Shown here: one piece after another, positions 61,120-64,000 of the stretch
Layout: every line of letters starts with the position of its first letter
Position numbering within the stretch: position 1 is the stretch's first letter
Source: CAKZNE01 sp963976435
Lineage (GTDB): Bacteria; Bacteroidota; Bacteroidia; Flavobacteriales; Schleiferiaceae
Direction of reading: 5' to 3'
NCBI GenBank assembly: GCA_963976435.1
Contig: CAXBKQ010000002.1
Location: 124,001-188,000 of the forward strand
DNA length: 64,000 nt
The notes under the pieces: model-generated
Database searches by the model: none
Told to the model about the DNA's origin: nothing
What the model saw: only the letters and a program-made list of their open reading frames with translations
Translations under genes and position numbers: made by a program

Positions 61120-61169
61120 GTTATAATACCAGATAAATTCTATCTGGTATTATTTCTTTAGAAGTTTAA
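61120..61169 (+). repeat. Hairpin repeat element copy 2
   Basis: GTTATAATAC leader as in copy 1, then a perfect 13-bp stem (61123-61135 with 61141-61153, loop AATTC), a T-rich spacer and the tail GAAGTTTAA. The copies are 392 bp apart in the same orientation and differ mainly in the loop side of the stem. Confidence 0.5.
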
Positions 61170-61200
61170 CTGAAATTAAAAAGGTTAACTTGGATTTGTA

Positions 61201-61247
61201 AAAATACCCTTAGCTTGTAAACAGAAGCTGAGGGTATTTTTTTGCTA
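61201..61247 (+). terminator. Strong orphan terminator
   Basis: A 16-bp stem (61201-61216 with 61225-61240, one U-G pair on the + strand, 8-base loop) that runs into seven Ts. The nearest upstream gene end is 630 bp away and has its own terminator, so this one implies an intervening non-coding transcript. Confidence 0.7.
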
Positions 61248-61347
61248 AACTTTCTAACAAAGCTTTCGTTAAAACCTCCTCTTCCTCCTAAATCAAACAC
61301 TTCATTCTTTATTAATTTTAGCACTTCTAATCCAACGATGACCTAAG

Positions 61348-62001
61348 ATGAATTTTTCCTCAATCAAAAATCTAGTTCTATTCGCCATTCTAATTTTTAC
61401 CATTGGATCTTGTGCTAGTAGTTCAAAAACACTTGTTAATGTAAAATGTGTATATACATTTCAGGATGTGGCGAATGAGTTGGATCAACAGAAACTTGAA
61501 AACGCTATTGTTTCTGTTATAGGCTCAGATTTTAAAAAAACAGGTTCAGACTCCAACCCTACCTATACATTTGTGGCAAAAAATGCAGCGCAAATAGATG
61601 AGATCCACAATAATATCAAAAACCTAAAGAGCGGTAAAGACAAGGAGAATATTCCAAGTAAAATATTCAATAGCACCGCCAACCAAGGCTCAGCCTTTTA
61701 TATGGAAAAACCAGAATATCATGTAACCTATGGTTCTATAGGCCTTCAAGCTAAGGTGGAGGTAATTGTAAACTTTAAAATTACGCCTGGCAGTAAATTA
61801 TGGTATAAACCCCAGGATCAAATGGAAATTGATATTACAGATAAGGTAGATAAGAAGGGAAATGTGAAATTTGCCACCAAAATCACCAAAAACCAAGAAT
61901 ATATATTAGGTCGCACTTCCTATAAAGGTGCAGAGCGATTTATTCAGGTAAATATATTTACAGGAGAAGTCTCGGAAATCAATCAAAATCAGTACCGCTA
62001 G
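61348..62001 (+). CDS. Lipoprotein of unknown function, 217 aa
   Basis: Leader MNFSSIKNLVLFAILIFTIG followed by SCASS (lipobox IGSC, Cys about 22). The mature protein has 'CVYTFQDVANELDQQKLENA' and then an alpha/beta stretch 'TYTFVAKNAAQIDEIHNNIK', with a C-terminal beta-rich part 'VEVIVNFKITPGSKLWYKPQ'. No family recognised. It stands alone, 100 bp after the orphan terminator. Confidence 0.68.
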   Translation: MNFSSIKNLVLFAILIFTIGSCASSSKTLVNVKCVYTFQDVANELDQQKLENAIVSVIGSDFKKTGSDSNPTYTFVAKNAAQIDEIHNNIKNLKSGKDKENIPSKIFNSTANQGSAFYMEKPEYHVTYGSIGLQAKVEVIVNFKITPGSKLWYKPQDQMEIDITDKVDKKGNVKFATKITKNQEYILGRTSYKGAERFIQVNIFTGEVSEINQNQYR

Positions 62002-62135
62002 GAAATTGAAATTTTACTTACCTACGATTTTATACAGCTCACCGACTTCAACTATTTCGTTCACCTAATTCTACTTGCAAACCCAACAGACTGGTGCTAT
62101 GTTTGGATCATCAATTAACAATCAAACTATAAGTG

Positions 62136-62867
62136 ATGACTGAGGAAATAAAAACCAGAAGAAGTAGAAAAGGAATGTTTACAGGCTTGCTCATCTTAGT
62201 GGCAGGTGTTATTTGGCTGTTGGACAATATGGGATATTATGCCCCATCTTGGCTATTCCGTTGGCCAATGATTTTAATAATAGTAGGGATTTTCTCAGGC
62301 TTAAATGATGGGTTCCGAAGACCAGTTACTTGGATTCTAATTGGAATCGGTACTGCTTTTACTCTTGGCGATATTCTGTATATACCCTTTAATTTATTCG
62401 AATATTTTTGGCCTATGATGGTCATCCTAATTGGATTGATCATCCTAATTAGACCCAAAAAGGAAAAGGTAATTAAAAACCACTTCGACGGCAGTACCAC
62501 GGTGAAGGATGAAGAAGAATTTGAGAAGGGAAATTTGCTAGATGGTTTGGCATTATTTAATGCAACGAAAAAGAATATCTTTTCCAAAAATTTTAAAGGA
62601 GGAGAAACGGTAACAGTTTTTGGAGGTACAGAAATTAATCTACTTCAAGCAGATTTTGAGAAACCAATAACGATTGAAGCAGTTGTTGTATTTGGCGGAT
62701 TAAAACTTATTGTACCCCAAAACTGGGATGTAAGAATTGAAGCCACAAATATCCTAGCTGGTATCGACGATAAAAGATCCTCCTCCATCCAGGTTCTACC
62801 AGAAAATAAAGTTCTAATCCTCACTGGAATTGTTGTTTTTGGCGGCATTGATATAGTGAGTTATTAA
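62136..62867 (+). CDS. LiaF-like membrane protein (DUF5668 + LiaF-type C-terminal domain)
   Basis: 243 residues from ATG 62136; an in-frame GTG at 62133 adds one. Three to four membrane segments in the first 105 residues ('MFTGLLILVAGVIWLLDNMG', 'PMILIIVGIFSGLND', 'VTWILIGIGTAFTLGDI', 'YFWPMMVILIGLIILI'), then a cytoplasmic beta-helix-like domain with repeated 'VFGGxxI/L' steps ('TVFGGTEINLLQADFEKP', 'VVVFGGLKLIVPQNWDVRIE', 'GIVVFGGIDIVSY'). In Firmicutes LiaF silences the LiaS kinase. Here a LytS-type kinase follows, so a similar envelope-stress role is plausible (inference). Confidence 0.88.
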   Translation: MTEEIKTRRSRKGMFTGLLILVAGVIWLLDNMGYYAPSWLFRWPMILIIVGIFSGLNDGFRRPVTWILIGIGTAFTLGDILYIPFNLFEYFWPMMVILIGLIILIRPKKEKVIKNHFDGSTTVKDEEEFEKGNLLDGLALFNATKKNIFSKNFKGGETVTVFGGTEINLLQADFEKPITIEAVVVFGGLKLIVPQNWDVRIEATNILAGIDDKRSSSIQVLPENKVLILTGIVVFGGIDIVSY

Positions 62868-62887
62868 GAAAAAGAGAAACCAAACCG

Positions 62888-62939
62888 ATCTCAACCTATT
62901 TATCTGAATACTATTCGGATTTTGGGTTGAGATTTTTTG
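62888..62939 (+). terminator. Terminator after the LiaF-like gene
   Basis: Outer stem ATCTCAACC (62888-62896) with GGTTGAGAT (62925-62933) and an inner stem ATCTGAAT/ATTCGGAT with one U-G pair, then TTTTTTG. It separates the LiaF-like gene from the kinase gene only partly, since they are functionally linked in other genomes. Confidence 0.78.
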
Positions 62940-62973
62940 TAGCTTTTCATTCGCATAAAATAGCCCTTGAATA

Positions 62974-64000
62974 TTGAATGTAAATCCACTAATTTATAAA
63001 AGAAATACCTCCTACCTCCTCCTTGCACTCTTTGTTGCTGGGGCATTGCAAATAACAGGAAGTGTAAAATTTCTCAACCAAAACTCATTTTTCAGTCTCA
63101 TTGATGCTTCCATAAACTGGATTTTTATTGGACTGATCATTTTCTTCATCACCAACACTCTTTCCTTTTATCATCCTAGAAACGGAAAAATTGCTCTGAG
63201 CTTAATAGCACCAACTATTTTATCTTATTTAAATTTAGAAATATGCCAGTTTTTAATTGAAAGTATTATTTCCGATGAAGGCTATTTAGAATTTGTAGAA
63301 TCCAGTAAATTTTACAGGTTTACAGTGATGTTTCTAATCCTGCTCGCCTGTACAATCATTAATTTAATTTGGTATCAGTTAGGTGAAAAGCAAGAAAGTA
63401 TTCGAAGAAATGAGGAAGTTGCTACACTGGCCAAGGATGCAGAATTATTTAAATTAAGACAGCAACTTCAGCCACATTTCTTGTTTAATAGTTTAAACTC
63501 CATAAACTCACTTATTGGGAGTAGACCTGAAGTGGCAAGAAGGATGGTCCAACAATTATCCGACTTTCTCAGAGGAACTGTAAATCGAAACGATCAAAGT
63601 ATCGTTCCTTTAAAAGATGAATTGGAATACCTTAAATTGTATTTAGATATAGAGCAATTTCGTTTTGGACATCGATTAAATGTAGAATTCAATTACGATG
63701 ATGAAATTCTTGAAATTAAGGTTCCTACGCTAATACTTCAACCTCTTTTGGAAAATGCTATAAAATTTGGTTTATACGGAACGGTAGGAAACATTAGTAT
63801 TTTCGTAGATATCAAAAATGTAAATGGAAATTTACACTTCCATATTCAAAATCCATATGATGAAGATACTCAGGCACCCAAAGGGACTGGGTTTGGATTA
63901 AAATCTGCCCAAAGGCGTTTGTATTTAATTTATGGAAGACAAGATTTGCTACAAACAAGCAAGGAGAATCAAAAATTTAATTTGTATTTAAAAATCCCAA
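62974..64000 (+). CDS. LytS-type sensor histidine kinase (partial at right edge)
   Basis: Open frame from 62971 to the window end. No ATG is available before the first domain, so TTG 62974 is the likely start (an in-frame TGA precedes it). Four membrane segments (about 12-30, 45-66, 73-95, 117-136) are followed by the His_kinase domain 'QLQPHFLFNSLNSINSLI' with His168, the N box 'LILQPLLENAIKFGL' and the G box 'KGTGFGLKSAQRRLYLIY'. The ORF lacks only the last few residues. A LytTR response regulator is expected next. With the LiaF-like gene it forms a probable envelope-sensing unit. Confidence 0.88.
   Translation, partial: MNVNPLIYKRNTSYLLLALFVAGALQITGSVKFLNQNSFFSLIDASINWIFIGLIIFFITNTLSFYHPRNGKIALSLIAPTILSYLNLEICQFLIESIISDEGYLEFVESSKFYRFTVMFLILLACTIINLIWYQLGEKQESIRRNEEVATLAKDAELFKLRQQLQPHFLFNSLNSINSLIGSRPEVARRMVQQLSDFLRGTVNRNDQSIVPLKDELEYLKLYLDIEQFRFGHRLNVEFNYDDEILEIKVPTLILQPLLENAIKFGLYGTVGNISIFVDIKNVNGNLHFHIQNPYDEDTQAPKGTGFGLKSAQRRLYLIYGRQDLLQTSKENQKFNLYLKIP

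Larger units (their letters stand above)
60571..61347. other. Gene-free stretch of 777 bp with several RNA hairpins (candidate small-RNA locus)
   Basis: No ORF longer than about 15 codons with plausible features was found on either strand. It contains the serCA terminator, a hairpin with U-tail (60736-60770), a palindrome (60822-60841), a second related hairpin (61123-61153) and a strong terminator (61201-61247) that has no gene before it. Two of the hairpins need G-U pairs that only the + strand RNA can make, so a + strand transcript is favoured. No exact TAnnTTTG promoter was found; two near matches with one extra T (TATTTTTTG) occur at 60682-60690 and 60883-60891. Confidence 0.5.

Noticed and set aside
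60950..61140. Tiny ORFs (about 13 codons each) at about 60951 and 61057 in the gene-free stretch
   Set aside because: Too short, in AT-rich sequence, and without a supporting start region; more likely chance than coding.
1..64000. tRNA or rRNA genes, CRISPR arrays, insertion sequences, prophage
   Set aside because: No cloverleaf-like clusters, no regularly spaced repeats, no transposase or integrase motif was seen when reading through; only manual inspection was possible.

Overview
The window is AT-rich DNA from a member of the Bacteroidota, most likely of the Flavobacteriales. Supporting features are the type IX secretion (T9SS) gene porQ, a T9SS C-terminal sorting domain at 4017-5804, the gliding genes gldF/gldG, many short lipoproteins, PorT-like beta-barrels, type B L31, and promoters of the TTTG-N19-TAnnTTTG type rather than sigma70 -35/-10 boxes. 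Placement below order level is inference. No rRNA, tRNA, CRISPR array, insertion sequence or prophage was seen. The region is chromosomal core with small lineage-specific envelope genes between housekeeping blocks.

Layout. 1-5.8 kb: envelope proteins of unknown role and a T9SS cargo protein. 5.8-9.8 kb: an Rrf2 regulator, DNA polymerase IV, a DUF4197 lipoprotein and an arsenosugar pair (ArsS and a CxxC AhpD-like partner). 9.9-18.8 kb: ddl-coaD, nudix/pyrE (divergent, starts 8 bp apart), birA, then a block of rsfS-ftsH-LUD protein-cdsA-psd-like-acyl-CoA-binding protein. 18.8-24.6 kb: cmk-porQ, lon, a GlmU-like sugar nucleotidyltransferase and rpmE2. 24.8-30.7 kb: a beta-helix lipoprotein, a barrel protein, yaaA, a MORN-like protein, pruA and a phosphatase. 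30.7-36.5 kb: a minus-strand run of SAM hydrolase, monooxygenase, gldF, gldG, DUF4340, dnaN and phosphatase. 36.6-48 kb: phoH-purC-barrel, a DnaQ/GIY-YIG fusion, three LVIVD-type envelope genes, a YggS-like gene, pheT, an HDAC-like deacetylase and aspartate kinase. 49.2-56.5 kb: a MacAB-like ABC export operon divergent from an NtrC-type regulator and a sensor kinase interrupted by a frameshift. 56.5-60.6 kb: GNAT-lysA and serC-serA. 60.6-61.35 kb: a 777-bp gene-free stretch with several strong + strand RNA hairpins. 61.3-64 kb: a lipoprotein, a LiaF-like membrane protein and the start of a LytS-type histidine kinase that runs off the window.

The main leads are as follows. (1) The gene-free stretch 60571-61347 holds a diverged pair of hairpin repeats and a strong terminator with no gene in front of it, so it is a candidate small-RNA locus. 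(2) The phosphatidylserine decarboxylase homologue in the cdsA operon has lost the conserved His motif and has Ala-Ser at the self-cleavage site, so it may be a pseudoenzyme. (3) The sensor kinase at 55186-56543 is split by an apparent one-base deletion between HisKA and the ATPase domain. (4) The GIY-YIG half of the DnaQ-like fusion has lost its catalytic residues. (5) The genome is very compact: six convergent gene pairs overlap, three of them sharing stop codons inside TTAA or CTAG.

Functionally the window combines envelope biogenesis (ddl, cdsA, porQ, gldFG, lysA, MacAB-like export with its own sensor system), proteostasis (ftsH, lon), DNA maintenance (dnaN, dinB) and amino-acid and nucleotide supply (serCA, lysA, aspartate kinase, pyrE, purC, pruA, cmk). 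Family assignments come from motifs recognised by eye and need a profile search to confirm.
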